From contig JAJTUP010000002.1 in the NCBI GenBank assembly GCA_021399435.1, positions 1,922,001-1,986,000 on the forward strand: a stretch of DNA of 64,000 nt, in the 5' to 3' direction. This document shows positions 33,678-45,950 of this stretch, one piece after another (the first letter of the stretch is position 1; each line of letters opens with the position of its first letter). The translations under genes were made by a program, and so were the position numbers. This stretch comes from Diaporthe sp. PMI_573. Lineage: Eukaryota; Ascomycota; Sordariomycetes; Diaporthales; Diaporthaceae. The notes beneath the pieces were generated by a model, which saw nothing but the letters and a program-made list of their open reading frames with translations, was not told the origin of the DNA and made no database searches.

Positions 33678-34445
33678 GTTACGTGCATGATACGGGCAAG
33701 AAATAGCTCTGGATACTAGCGGCGGGACGGCGTTGGGCGGTTCATTGGATTCACAGCAATGTTCAGACTTGTTAGTAGACACGCAGGCAATATATGGCCC
33801 CCAAGGCGGGAACGGCAGTGCTGCCTTATCAAAAAAGCACGGGTGGCTTTTCCCATGTGAGCATTCAATTCAAGGCCCGAAACTCCACGGCGGCATATCC
33901 TCGCATAGCCAGAAGTCGGTGGACCCCGTGTCCACCTTTTTCCATTTTGCGAACTCGGGCAACAACCTCAGACGCGATACTATCACGGGTGCATGTGATA
34001 TCCTTGCTCACAACTCCGCCAGACCTGCTAAATTCCGTGGCGCCGCCCTTCTCAGCCAGCGAATCCTCATGTCTCCTCTTTTTACGCCCGTTTCTGAGAC
34101 ATCCGAGCCAAGGACTTGCCCATCTCCTTTCGATTGAGTGCGACTCGCTGGCTCCCGCGCAATCATGGGCGCCGAGGCGCATGGAAAAGGTTTAGACAAC
34201 ACCTATATCCTGAGACCGCATCCCACCACCATTGGAATATCATGCGCTCATGGCTTGGACAAGCTGGTGTTCCCATGCAACCGCAGACCAGCAACTCTTC
34301 TCTTTCATCTTTCAAAGGAGTCGTATAACTGCAGCGTCGTAGCAGAACTTGAGAACACAATGTCGTTGTCTATGGTAACAGAAGGACACCTTGGTCTCCC
34401 TTTCTCCACAGCCCTATTTACTAAGCTTCCTCCCCCCCCCTCCTG
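33678..34445. other. Intergenic with hairpin plus T-run
   Basis: Contains GGTGGAC-CCCGT-GTCCACC (33918-33936) followed by TTTTT, and a poly-C run just before the VOC start codon (about 34429-34440). No coding exon seen. Confidence 0.45.
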
Positions 34446-35188
34446 ATGTGTGCCTCGACTAACACAAGTTATCCCGCACAACAGCACGGCACAATTCACT
34501 GGCTCGAGATCCCCGTCGTAGATGCTGCTCGAGCCGTGGCCTTTTACACCTCCGTATTTGGCGTAAGCATCCGTCCAAAAGAGCAGGAGGGCAACTCCTG
34601 GTGGCACACACGAGCCCCTGTCAACCTGGTTGACTGACCCGAGGTGATGAACCGCAGTGGGAATGCACAACCTTCGATCCGTCCTCGTCCACCTACACCA
34701 ACGGCAGCGGAAGCAACCCCGCAAACACAATCCACATGTTCCGGAAGGGTGGTGCCCTCAACGGCGCATTCATCCAGGTACCCGAGGGCTGTCTGGTCCA
34801 GGCCTGGGGATCCAGCGGCTCGGACGACGGCACAGTTAGCATGGCGGTGCTGACGACCTTCGCCGTGGAGAGCATCGAGGAGACGTTAAGTATGGTTGAG
34901 GATTTGGGCGGGAGGGTGCACCTGTGAGTACCTAACCTCAGTGTTCCAGATTATTGTGCCAAGCCTCTTTTTATTTCCTTTCTTCCTTCCCTCTGTTTGC
35001 TTTTTTCTTTGCTTGGCATGAATCATGAATTCGTGCGGATGTGTGTATGCCTGTCCGGCTGATGAGAGAGGAATGATGGAATTTTGACTTGGTACAGGCA
35101 GAAGACGGTCATCGGTGGCGATATGGGATACGTGGCTAGGTTTGTCGACTGCGAGGGCAACCTCCAGGGCATTTGGGCTCAAAACTGA
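34446..35188 (+). CDS. VOC / glyoxalase-bleomycin resistance fold protein
   Basis: Small metalloenzyme-fold protein; the substrate cannot be told. Exons 34446-34562, 34658-34923 and 35098-35188 give 157 residues with a single VOC domain. Start MCASTNTSYPAQQHGTIHWL; the first beta-alpha unit is HWLEIPVVDAARAVAFYTSVFG, the typical VOC pattern. The middle reads MFRKGGALNGAFIQV and the end GGDMGYVARFVDCEGNLQGIWAQN, where F.D.EGN...W is the family's C-terminal strand motif. H18 and a C-terminal E are candidate metal ligands. Introns of 95 and 174 nt begin GTAAGC and GTGAGT. The fungal relatives are often annotated only as glyoxalase family. Confidence 0.88.
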
Positions 35189-36201
35189 AAGATTTCTGTC
35201 CCTTCGATTGGTCTTGTATGCCGATGTGTCGATTGTGTCTGCGTACAGTGTACTTCAATGAGATTCTGCGTTGGCACAGGGAACATTCCGAGGTTTATTG
35301 CGGGATTTTGAACAATGCACTATCCCTATGGCAATACCGTTGTCACATCTTGCAAGGTATACTTACATGCTCTTGCTTCTTTTAATTCCACAAGCATGAT
35401 CATTATGTGGATTCGAGACATCAGAACTGTCCTATCTGCAGGGGCCGAATGAAAAGAGAAACCTTGGAATGTAACTGTCAGAGATTCTAACGAGTCGACA
35501 AATTCGAATTAAATTATTTGTACTTTGAAATCGACCTATGCGTATACAATCCAGCCCGATCTCCCACAGCACGTCCATAGGACATCACACAAGACTCGGG
35601 TGTCCGCTACGCGGCCGTAGCGTGTATAGTAGACCAACCTAGACAGTACTCACTACCAAACCTCCTATAAGATAGAACAAATTCTCATAGCATAGCCTCG
35701 TATCGTACAGGACAAAGTCTAATTGAAGACCATCTTATAGGACAACCTCTTGTAGAGTAGCCTGCCTCCCTTAGGAAAGACTTCTGTAGAATAATTTCCC
35801 GCGGGCTAATCAGACAGAAGGTCAACAAGCCACAGGGGCTCCACAATGACGTTTACTCATCTCTTGAAGTGTGGCTGGGTTACTGTAATAATGTATGTGA
35901 AGCTTACTTCGTTAAAGGCGTGTCATAAGCAACTACATGGTATTGATGTCACAGCACGAGTGCTCTCAGCTAAGCGGTTCTTCTCCCATGGATGAGATAT
36001 ATACGCTGCTCAAAGCGGTCTTGAAATATACAGTAATCAATTCATTGTTGATCAAACAGATGCTCAAATGCTTGTATGCAGATTTTCCAACCCTGAACCA
36101 GATATGCCGCCAGCAAAATTACACCTTGTTAAATCAAATCGGAAATAAACTGTTGTGGATGAGAAAGCAAGGAGCGATGCCCATTCAACGGCATCGCCAA
36201 A
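35189..36201. other. Intergenic between convergent VOC and fusion genes
   Basis: AT-rich relative to the genes. Contains the inverted minisatellite copy at about 35,640-35,805. No coding exon recognised. Confidence 0.45.
35640..35805 (-). repeat. Inverted copy of the 31.2-kb degenerate minisatellite
   Basis: Reverse complement shows GGGAAATTATTCTACAG, GGGAGG, AGAGGTTGTCCTATAAGATGG and repeated TCCTAT/CTTATAGGAGG words, matching the + strand element at 31,231-31,350 with many substitutions. Confidence 0.6.
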
Positions 36202-39200
36202 TCATTGCTCCTCGGGTATCGTTGGTGTCCTGTTCCCCTTTTGCTGTCCCTGACCGTTTCCAGACTGGTCCCCGTCGCTCTCCCGACGTAGCTCGAAATG
36301 CTCCCACATCGGGAACGAACTGGTTGTCGTAGACGAGCCCTGTCTCTTTTTCTCCCGTCGTTTCTCATTGAAATCGTGGATCTTCCCCACGACGAAGGCA
36401 AGCGGTCCACTATCCTTGTAGGTAAAATTAGTAGTGGCGTTGCTCATTCTCCTATGCCGGAGTATCTCGTCCATGTTCGCACTGGTGTCCCTTGTGCTGC
36501 TCCCGCTCTCAGGATGCTCTCCTCCGCCCATGCCGCCGCCTGCACTAGCGCGCCGACCCCGAGGGACCTTTGGATCCACAAGGTCTTTCGCGTCTCTCAG
36601 AACTGTCAAGAAGACCGGGTACGCGAGCGTGAAAAGCAGCAAAATAACGGGTATCACAAACGCAAGCTGTACGGACACGCCGTTGTTGCTCATAATGCCA
36701 TACATTACAAACGGCCAAAAGGCTGGTCCACTTGCACCCATGGTAAGCCATGCCGATGCGCGTTTCGTGCGATTACCTTGCCCACGAAGACCCATTGCGA
36801 AGATCAGTGGCCAGATGGGTCCCTCGACGAAGAAGAACAGGATTGCAGGTACTGCGATGAAGTTCGGGTTCGTGGGGCGCAGCACGACGCATAGGAGTGC
36901 GAAGACAACAGATAGTGCAGAAAAGATGGTGAGTTGGGTGCGAGGGGTTGGTATGAGTCGGCTCTGTGGGTGCTTCACCGACAGCCATGCGAGGTGAGCC
37001 GAGTTGAAGCGAGAGATTGTGAATGCGGTGTGGGCGATGAGAAGGTAATCGGATACTGAGAGGACGAGGCCTGGGGGTTGGTCGGCATCCGAGCGGCCTG
37101 GTAATGTAGAAGTCATGAGGTCGTCAAAGAAGATAGACATGGACTCCTGCGCCGCAACATAAAACCACTGTGCCACCACAGCGAGGATGATGCACAGAGT
37201 CCTCAGTTGTAGGCCTCCAATGGTCCGTTTCTTCGCGTCCACGGGCAGGCGATCCGCAGCCCGGCCTAATTCAGCATCAGTGACCTCGGGGAGCGGCATG
37301 TAATAGAAGAATAGGGCCAAAGCGACGCAGGAAAGCGTGATGGCCAGATATGTCCACTGCACGTCGATCAGCTCCAGACTGGTCCGCCTTCCTTCGCTGC
37401 CGGCAATGTCGTTGAAGAAGACCTTCTGCGCCAGCAGTCCACTTATGACGCTCGCAACACCTTGAAAGCCTTGTGCGATGAGTATCCGAGTCTCGGCGTA
37501 TTGTTGGGGCCCACAGAGGATAATGAAGGGGTTCGCTGCCGTCTCAAGAACACCCAGACCAAAGCCGACAACAAAGTTGCTGATCATAAAACCGGGAAAC
37601 GAGGTCAGAACGGCGCATGGCCAGAACATGATCGTTCCGATGCCATATATGCAAAGCCCCAAGATGAAGGTGGCCTTGAAGCCGCCTACTGCGTCGCGAT
37701 GTTTATGTCTGCGTCGATTCCTGTGGAAGCGCGCGTGCTCGTCGTGTCGGAGGACCCATTCTCCTACAACAAGGGGCCCGAAAAAATAACCGCCGCCAAA
37801 GTAGGCGCTGGTCAGTCCCAAGGTCTCAGCCGTGCTCATATCGGAAACGGTGGCAATGACGTTGTTGAGCGTGTTCAGAAGCCCGTAAGAGAATCCCCAG
37901 AGCAAGAAGAGGATGGTGACAACCACGCAGTACCGTAAGGATTCAGCGGGGGCTGTCTTGATCATGCTCTTGGGTCTTCTCATGTTAACAAATCCGAAAT
38001 AAATAGCGTTGTCATTTCGGGACCTCCCAGACATCCAGGTGCTTCTTGTCACCGGAGAAAGGGGCTGCGGCGGAGCAGAATTAGGAGAAGCGGGATTGGC
38101 CATGTCCGGTGTCGTGAGAAAATCGAGGGCGGAGATCTGCTCTGCGGACGAGTCTCGCTGCTGTGCTTGAGTAGGCACTGCCAATGATTCGGGTCCTTCG
38201 CCAGATTCGGCAGGCCCGGAGGCATTCTGACTTCCGCTCGGCTCCTTGTCTTGTGTTTCGGTAGCGTACGTCGACAGACTCGAATCGTGTGTTCCATCTG
38301 GATCGAAGAGCACTGTGGGCAAGATCTTGAGAATCAAAGGCTTGAGCGTCGGGATGCAGGCGCAGATCATTCCAACGTTGACCTCTACCGCCGACCACAT
38401 CAACGACAAGGACGCGTTCCAAGCGAATTCGGGGCTGTCGCCAAATAGAGCTTCGGGGTCGCTCGACGGCGTGGTTGGGACGAAAGAGATGGCCTGTTGG
38501 AGGTAGTAGATGCGGACGACGTCCACAATAGTGACGAAGATACCGAGAGAGAAGGTGAAGACTAAAATGTACTTCTGCCGCTTAGGCAGCCTCATTCCCG
38601 TGAGAACAGGGATCGGGAGGGCCAGAATCGCGAGATCGGTGACAATGTTTACCGGCGCGGAACAGATAAACTCGGTGAGTAGGGGTATGCACTGGGCCTG
38701 GTACCTATACAGGCTGAAGGCGGCGGCCACCGGGTTGCACTGAAAGATATTCAAGAAGGTGAGCACGACCCCTGCGGTATTGACGATACCAAGTACAACC
38801 CATGACGCGATGCGAAGGATCTGCTGTGTGTTCTTGGAGAGACGCAGGTAGAAGATCAGGATGCTGGTCTTCAGCGCCATGAGCGCAGGGTTCTACTCCA
38901 ATGTCAGCCGAAAGGCCTCAAGCCGTATGTGTGGGAGTGTGTCTCACGTAAAGCACAGAGAAGACATATTCCGTTTTCCTAAGCGGAAGTCGGTCTCCAT
39001 TAGCAATGTTTGCATCGTGCTTCCCCAATCCCTTGCTCGTGCCAATGTCGATGGTGGTGCTGAGGCCGACAGCCAGCAACCATGCCAGAATAATGAAGTA
39101 GTCGTCCCAACTGACGCGTTTGACGATGAATGATCGACAGAACAGTCTGGCGATGAAGAAAGCCGTGCCGACCACCAGCGTGGCGGTGGTGACGGCGAAG

Positions 39201-39253
39201 ACTGCGGGACCTCGATCGGGGATATGGCCCGCCGAAGCGGCCGTATCAGACAT
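36202..39253 (-). CDS. Fusion: fungal rhodopsin-like 7-TM domain + fucose-permease-type MFS transporter
   Basis: 998 residues from two exons (38948-39253 and 36202-38892; intron 38893-38947, GTGAGA..GTAG), joined in phase as EYVFSVLYNPALMALKTSIL. Residues 1-295 are a 7-TM Fung_rhodopsin/PTH11-related domain: WDDYFIILAW, LYNPALMALKTSILIFYLRL and WSAVEVNVGMICACIPTLKP in helix 7 are hallmark motifs; there is no retinal-binding lysine pattern and no CFEM domain. Residues 296-420 are a hydrophilic linker. Residues about 423-866 are a 12-TM MFS domain of the FHS (fucose:H+ symporter) type, with GLGVLETAANPFIILCGP and AQGFQGVASVISGLLAQKVF. A 130-residue basic/Ser-rich tail follows. A single uninterrupted 2.7-kb exon spans the domain junction, so the fusion is not a gene-prediction artefact. 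A sensor-transporter role is inference. Confidence 0.92.
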
Positions 39254-40095
39254 TGCGAAGGACCAAGGCGCAGAGGCCGCCTATGGAGGTCTGCGTAGAT
39301 GTGGTGGAGCCCTAATGCGATAATTTGAGCGAAAGCGCCATGATTGAGATTTCGGGCGCATCAGGTGAGGCTGCCGGGCGACGGTGACGAGAATGGATGG
39401 GGGCAGGTTCACTGCGCCGCGGAGGCGGCCGCGACCTGGTGGGATAGGAAATGTGTGGCTGAGGCCGGTCCTCTTTTCGCTTCAGGTTGCTGACGGTGCC
39501 GGCTTCTTGACGGTCTGTGAGTTGTCCTGGCCGCGTGCAAGTCGGGGGTACAAAATGGCTGGATTCACCAGGCGAGCGTCGGTATTGTCTGCTGGGCGGA
39601 ACGCGGAGGCCACGTGCGGCGGGTGGCCCAGCCGGGCATACTATTTTTGTCCTCAACGGTGATGAGCGGGCCCAGGCGTAATTTCGTCTGTTTTGCAATA
39701 CAATGCCTTGCTTAATATCGGACAAATTTCATTGTGACGGCGGCGCTAAGACAGGAGTCAGTCGATCCTCAATGCCGCCAGCTGGGAACTGCGCGGACAG
39801 CACAAATCCGGGGTAGTTGTCAACAGGCAGCACGCAAGGCGCGGCCATCTGTCTGCTCGGAGGAGAGATCGAGGGTTGACGCACGAACAAGTTGGGTAAA
39901 ATTACGCAGATAGCAAGATAGGTATATACTTGGTGTGGTGTGTGTGTGTATGGCTTGGGACGAGACGTCCAAGACGTGTTAAAAGTTGGGACCCAGATGT
40001 CCGGTCGACCCTAGGGGGCCTGGGGCAGCGGGGCCGCCGGAGCAAGTTTCTTCAGCACCTTCCCCACTTCAATTCGGTGAAGGGCGCCGGACGAA

Positions 40096-40141
40096 GAGGG
40101 AGGGCCAGCAGGAGGAGGGCCAGCAGGAGGGCCAGCAGGCT
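40096..40141 (+). repeat. Minisatellite, GGAGGGCCAGCA units
   Basis: Three near-perfect units of a 12-15 bp GGAGGGCCAGCA(GGA) motif. Confidence 0.8.
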
Positions 40142-40644
40142 CGCGATCCAGCCAGACCGGGAGGGTAGAGGGATTAACACAAGGCTGGATGCATGAATCG
40201 GCGGAGGACTAGCCGATCGGGGAAAGGAGGGAGAAGGGACGAAAATGCGACTAGAGCAGACAAGAGCAGGATTGGGTTTGATCGGATCCGGGGCCAGGCC
40301 GGGTAGGCAGACGGTGGCTCTGCATGCAGTAGTAGCTATGACCAGAGGGAAAGGGGAGCGGAAGACGGGAGAAGGAGGAGGGATGAGGAGGAGGATGGGA
40401 GAAGGTAGCCGAGCAGGACAGGGGGAGATGATAGATAATCCCTCCACCAAGTGACAGAGAAGGCTTGCGGGATTACTACGCCGCCCACTGGCGATGGCAG
40501 CAGTGAGTGGCACTGCAGGCGACAAGAGGACGGAAGCCGGTCCGTCGTCTGTGATGGAACCGAACCGATGTCGATGATGGCTGCACACTGCAACCTGTGC
40601 CTGTCCCAAACCCAAGTGGCCGGGAAAGCTTGGCGTTGGCTGCC

Positions 40645-40676
40645 ACCCCGACCCCCCGACCCCCCGACCCCCGGAC
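40645..40676 (+). repeat. Minisatellite, ACCCCCCG units
   Basis: Four units of a 7-8 bp CCCCCCGA-type repeat, C-rich strand +; the G-rich complement could form a quadruplex. Confidence 0.8.
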
Positions 40677-41966
40677 AGAGCCCCTGCGACCTGCTCAGGC
40701 TGATGATGGTCGGTCAGGTGAGGGAACACGTCTGCCCCGTCTGCCCCGTCGTACTGGTACCAAGGTGTGTCGGGCCATCCTGGCAGGACGGCGTTACGTT
40801 GCAGGAGATGGCCTCGATCACTGAGATTGTGGCAGCTCTTGGGCTGTGTGTATTGCTTGTTGGCTGTGACTCGGCCATGACATCCACTGGCGTCGATCGC
40901 CGGCCAGGGTGTGAGCAACTCAGGTCCAAATATCCTCGTCCCGGTCTCTGAGCCGATGAGTGGGGCAAGGGGCGAGTCGCGAGGGGCGAGGGGCGACAAG
41001 GCACTTGTTGTCTGCAGGCGGGCAGCCGGTTGACGTTTGCTCTTATTATCATTACCCCGGATTCGGGCACGGGCACCTGGAGGCAGGCTCGAAACAATGG
41101 CGTTGGTTGGGCCTGCTCACCTTGTCGAGTACGCGAGCGCACGAGTGCACCAGTACACGTGTATATCCGTACCTAATGGTTAGTGGGTAGGTACATGTAC
41201 CATTGCCTGTGTCTCAGAGACCTGAAGGCTGCAGCATTGTCACCAATGTCACCTTGCCAGCCAGGACAGCATCACTAACAGTACGCACTTCCGACGTAAC
41301 CTTGGCAGGTTGGTCACAATTGTTGATCGTAATCTTTCCATTTTGCACTTACCAGCCCTGGCAAGCCTGGCAGCAACGAGACTGGGATGGAACATTTCAA
41401 ACCCTCAACTCTTGCCCCCCCCCCTCAGCGACGTCATCGTCCGTTTGACCCCGCATCGCCAATTGAGGCTTTTTATCTAGGAAACTTAAAGGTAGAGATG
41501 GCGTGCCAAGGCCAGACAGACGCCTGACATGGCTGAGAATTGATATGCCGTAGCGCCGTGCCACTCTGTCTGTGGCAAGCCTCGTCCTGATCCGAGCAAC
41601 CCCTGCTTGCCGAGCGATCTCGAACAGACTTTCTACTTTGGACCCTGCAGCAAAAACCACATCTCGAACCGCTGGTCCTTACCGATGAGCACGAGACATC
41701 TGTCCTGATTGCCAGATTGCCCACATGTCGGGACACCGACGACACAGTGTTGTTCCTCGCCAGCACCGTCAGGAGAACCCCTGAACGCTACCGAAACGCT
41801 CCGGATACCTTTCGTCGAGGACAATTAAAAATGCTTTCACTCGCTAAATACGGCTATCTTCCGTAAGCCCATGGCTCGCTGCCTCGCACCATCACCCTTG
41901 GGGCTGCATGCCGCCTTCATGCAATCGCCCTCCCAGCGGTGAGGGAAAAGCTACCGCGCCAGACCA

Positions 41967-42248
41967 ATGGCATCACGCCCTGGCCCATCCTCCTCTCCTG
42001 AATCGACGCCTGGTGATGAGCTGGCACATGCTCCCTCCTTTTCCCTCCCAGCGCTGGAGGGAGACTTGTCCTCGAGGCCCTGCGAGGCAGTGGATCCCGC
42101 TCCTCAAACGAGTGTAGACTATCCGCACCGGGTCCCCATGATCCACGATCTCGCCCCTCCGACGCCCCGCCGTCGCTTGGGATTTGCCCCCAACTCTGGT
42201 CCTGCTTGGACATGTGTCCATCACCCGACGGTGCGTCTCCAACAATAA
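41967..42248 (+). CDS. Candidate exon or small ORF, Pro/Ser-rich
   Basis: 93-residue frame MASRPGPSSSPESTPGDELA.. with HDLAPPTPRRRLGFAP near its end. The composition looks like the disordered N-terminus of a fungal regulator, and the run ends at a CAA-repeat tract. No family recognised and no continuation exon found; it may be chance. Confidence 0.25.
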   Translation: MASRPGPSSSPESTPGDELAHAPSFSLPALEGDLSSRPCEAVDPAPQTSVDYPHRVPMIHDLAPPTPRRRLGFAPNSGPAWTCVHHPTVRLQQ

Positions 42249-42277
42249 CAACAACAACGACAACAACAACAACAACA
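42240..42277 (+). repeat. (CAA)n microsatellite
   Basis: About 12 imperfect CAA/AAC units. Confidence 0.85.
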
Positions 42278-44400
42278 CCGCAGCAGAACCCGTTTTCGCT
42301 CCGCTGTTTCATTGCCAAGCTTGTCGCAGTGTTGCGCACAGTAAGCAAGCACAGGCAAGGTGTGAGACGTCCCATCTGCAACCCACTCCCTGTGCTCTGC
42401 AACTGTCAGCAGCAATTGCCCATGGAACCCGTCTCAGCCTCCCAGGGGAAAATGCTCTATTCTCGTTGGCTCTGGAAATTTTCTGCGCGGTTACCTGCAT
42501 CTGCTAGGTGCGCACTTGGCTAAGTACACCAAAGCTCTCGGCGTCCAGACACGTCCTCCGAGCTTCGAGGTGGGGCCGGTCACACGCACAATGCCCAATC
42601 ACAGAACTGACAGATCCGGACAACGAATGTCTGGACCTCTTGCGGACGGATACAGAGGCTAGGAAATCTATTACCCTGCAAGACTGGTCCGTACCAGTGC
42701 AAGCGATAACCTTGGGTAGGCGGCTCTCGTTACACGGGTTGCCTAGTAGTGCCCACAGGTGAAGCTAGAGAGCAGCCTGGTAGGGACATGCAGGGCGAGG
42801 ACACCCTCGAGTCACACAGCGTCAGAAGGTCTCAAGGCTGTCACACTGCCCACGACACATCATATTGTATGTATGACCTGCCACTCTGCAGGACTAAGGC
42901 ATGGTGTTCCGGCGACCCTAGGTGCTCTCCCACAGGCAGTGTGGCTATCGTTCTCATGCTACGCTTCTCAGCCCATTGGATGCGGTCAGCATTCAATGCA
43001 CATCTTACGCTCTGGATCTGGGGCATCCTGCAAGGGAGGCCACCTCCCATTTCCTCCTGTCTGACCACAGGCCAGCCAAAGAATCGTTGGTAACCCAATT
43101 GGGCTGTACTGGTGGTAAAGCAAGTCGGCGGGGGGGGGGCGGGCTTGGTACCAGCTGACGGCGGAGCCCACCGCTGATACAGATCTATATTGGGGGGCCT
43201 ACTGTTAGACCGCGCCACTTAGAGAAGCCCCCAACGTTGGGCTTCACGGTCCATTGTGACTGAGGCGTATCTTTTTGCATGTGCTGGTGAGCGGGCGCAA
43301 GTCGGGCGCTGAGTGTAAACTTTATCCATCGCAAAGATGGGCAATATATAAGATATCATCGGCGTCAACCGATGTCAGTGTCCGCAAGGCCCCGGATACG
43401 CACAAGGGTTTTGGCGGACTCGGCCTCGTCCCTCGTAGGGTCTCGTAGCTCGGATTGCCCGCAGACGGTGATATCTCTTGTACTACCTGTGGTCATGTAC
43501 AGGCAGACCTGGATCACAATGTATACCTTCGTCAAAAGGCTTGTCCTAGTTGAGCCAGGACCAGGTGCACCTGTGTCTGACGCTGTGTGATGGACGGCTT
43601 GCGTGGTCAAGAATAGTAAATCCACCTCAAGTCGTCATCTATTGCCGAAATGGACACAAAGTAGCACTTGCTTGGAACTTGTGGGCTCCCTCTTCCCAAA
43701 GCCGTCTCTCTGCCCGTTTCTGCATCCTGGGCATGTCGTCGCCTCCGTGCCTTGTGACCTGTTGGTGCTCCGTCGTCAATCTCCCCCCCCCCACACCCTC
43801 CTCCGTTCTTGACTCTTCCAGGGCAGGCGCGAATCGAGAATATGTGCGAGTTTGGAGTGTCCAGCTGGGGTCGAGGAATCGATCGCCACACACACACACC
43901 TGGCCATTTACGAGGAGAGCCTCCTTCAGAAGTTAGGATGTAAAGTATTCCACTCTGTGCTTTGAGATAATTCACGTGATGCGACTTACCTTCGGGTGTT
44001 ACCTGTGGGACAGCTCTCAACATGGTTGGCATTTCCTGGGATTGTTCTTTGGCCGCGGCCAACGGTTCGGTTTCGTCCAGGGGAAGTGAAATGGAGCCAG
44101 GCCTACTCTTCAATTTGGTTTGGAGGGCAGTTTGGAGTCCTTTAGTCAATTTCAGCTTTAGTCTAGTCGTATCGTTGTGACGAGTCTGAACCACGGTGCT
44201 AAATTTGTTGGTATGTGGTTTCTAGGACAATTTGCCAAGGAAAATCGTTTTGTGTCCATCATTATCCCGATATGTTTCCGGACACCTCCACTCCATACTT
44301 GACATTGTTTGTGGTACAGTATGTACCGTTTCTTCAATTGTCTCCTCGATGCTGATCTGATCAATCTTTTGTGCACTTGCGGTCTTGTCTACATTGCCAC

Positions 44401-45950
44401 TTTACGTAGCTAATAGTCGACATCGGGTCTTGATAGCGAGGTAGCTTCAAACACCAGTATCACTTATATAGAGTTCCATTCAATTTATCAGGGATTTGAC
44501 TCGTTACTTTCCCAAGTCATGGATATCTGTCAGGTGGTCCTACATATCCGTAGAATTTGCAACCATCCCACATCCTAGACGCACACGGAGTACAGCCCAG
44601 ATTTCCATACTCAGCAAGCTGAAGGTATCCCTCGAACGTCACGTAGTCCGACTTTTCCTGCTTACAGGCTCTTCAGTGACCAACATATTGTGTTCGCAGC
44701 TTCGTAGACGCGCAATATGCTTCCACTTCTGAAAGGTCACTCGCTGCAAGAGAAGGTCAAACATATGTACGTTAACCTTGACATGGCGGAATGAGTGGAT
44801 GTCACGTACAGGGTCTTGTACCAGCTTAAGCGTCTTTGAAAACGGTCCAAAAATTACATTTCAAGTTCTGAATCCTTTTCAAGTCCTCCAAAGTCAATTT
44901 ATTCACAGGTGATTATAGGTGATGAGACCCTCCTTGGTATAAGGTTAAAAGACCTATCATTGTGTTTTCCAACTGATTTTATTCAACTATGTATACTCTG
45001 CTACCACATATATTTAGAAGCCATTACACTAGTCTTTAGTTGGCTTAATAGATCTTGTCAAGCCATCTGCTTATATTGTTCTACTCCTTTTTCTTAATTG
45101 GCTTTTTATTATTATCTATACAGTAGAGTGTGGTTGACTTACCTGGTGTAGGGTCTCAGACATGTATACTGGGTTGACTTATATTATAGTGTTGGTTTTG
45201 TGGTAACAATTACGACAGGCCGAATGATTATTTTCAAATAATCTTAAGGGACAAGTCTGTAATGCTGTATGTCTAAACCAATCCAGATCCTCAGCCTGGG
45301 ACAGGGCGGCTTTTATGGTCCATTTTGGGCAATTTGCCTAAGTCACATGGCAAAGGCACTTTGACAGTGCTTAACGGCATCTAACTAGCTCGTGTCTCGC
45401 AATAGCTTCGACCTTAACGGGCCGGTCCATTTCAAGGTTAAGAGCTTATCAACAGCGCCGGCGCGAATAGGCACGGCTCAACACTAAGACTTATAGTGCA
45501 AAGTAGTGGCATCTAACAGAGCACTGGTTTGTAGAAGTAGATTGAAAAAGTCACTGTTTAAAGCTTAGCATAGCAAATCTTACTGTTATCGTCGATAAGA
45601 CACATTGTTCCTTGTCCTTAGAGGACACTCATTGCCGTTGCAGCTTAGTAGAGGAACTCAAAGAATACAAATAGTCCATAGGTGATGAGATTCTTAGAGG
45701 CTTTCACGGACAGATCTCTTCGCTCAGGGCACGGCCTTCAGTATCTATGCTGTGCTTTTACAATTTAGTCTACTTGGTATGGTTGGCCGGCCCTTCACCA
45801 GCCACCTAGGTACCCGGAGCAATCTAATTGGGCCAGGTATGAAATTCATTCAAGAACTCACCTCTAGGGTATATAATTCCTGATCACTTCATTGTGCCTC
45901 CAAGACATCTTTTGACAAGCCCATGTCAACTGTCAAGCCAGAGCTAGAGT
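44401..45950. other. AT-rich, stop-rich island
   Basis: By eye AT reaches roughly two thirds between about 44.9 and 45.2 kb, well above the surrounding sequence, and no ORF over about 80 codons survives. The pattern fits an old repeat degraded by RIP-type C-to-T mutation, but no transposon domain could be recognised. Confidence 0.4.

Larger units (their letters stand above)
39254..41200. other. Gene-free, GC-rich, promoter side of the fusion gene
   Basis: Long open frames here (for example 40052-40999, -) are Pro/Ser/Leu low-complexity without domain features, overlap minisatellites, and are read as chance ORFs in GC-rich DNA. Confidence 0.5.
41201..44400. other. Gene-poor stretch, 3.2 kb
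   Basis: No recognisable gene. Contains a poly-C run (about 41418-41427), a CAA repeat (42240-42277) and a run of G at about 43129-43138. One candidate ORF is listed separately at 41967. Confidence 0.45.

Noticed and set aside
40052..40999. 315-codon minus-strand open frame
   Set aside because: Low-complexity Pro/Leu/Ser sequence spanning two minisatellites, with no domain, and an overlapping + strand frame of similar quality; typical chance ORF in GC-rich DNA.
44909..45097. Possible retrotransposon fragment in the AT-rich island
   Set aside because: Translated pieces on both strands vaguely resembled Copia-type spacing, but no integrase, reverse transcriptase or LTR could be identified.
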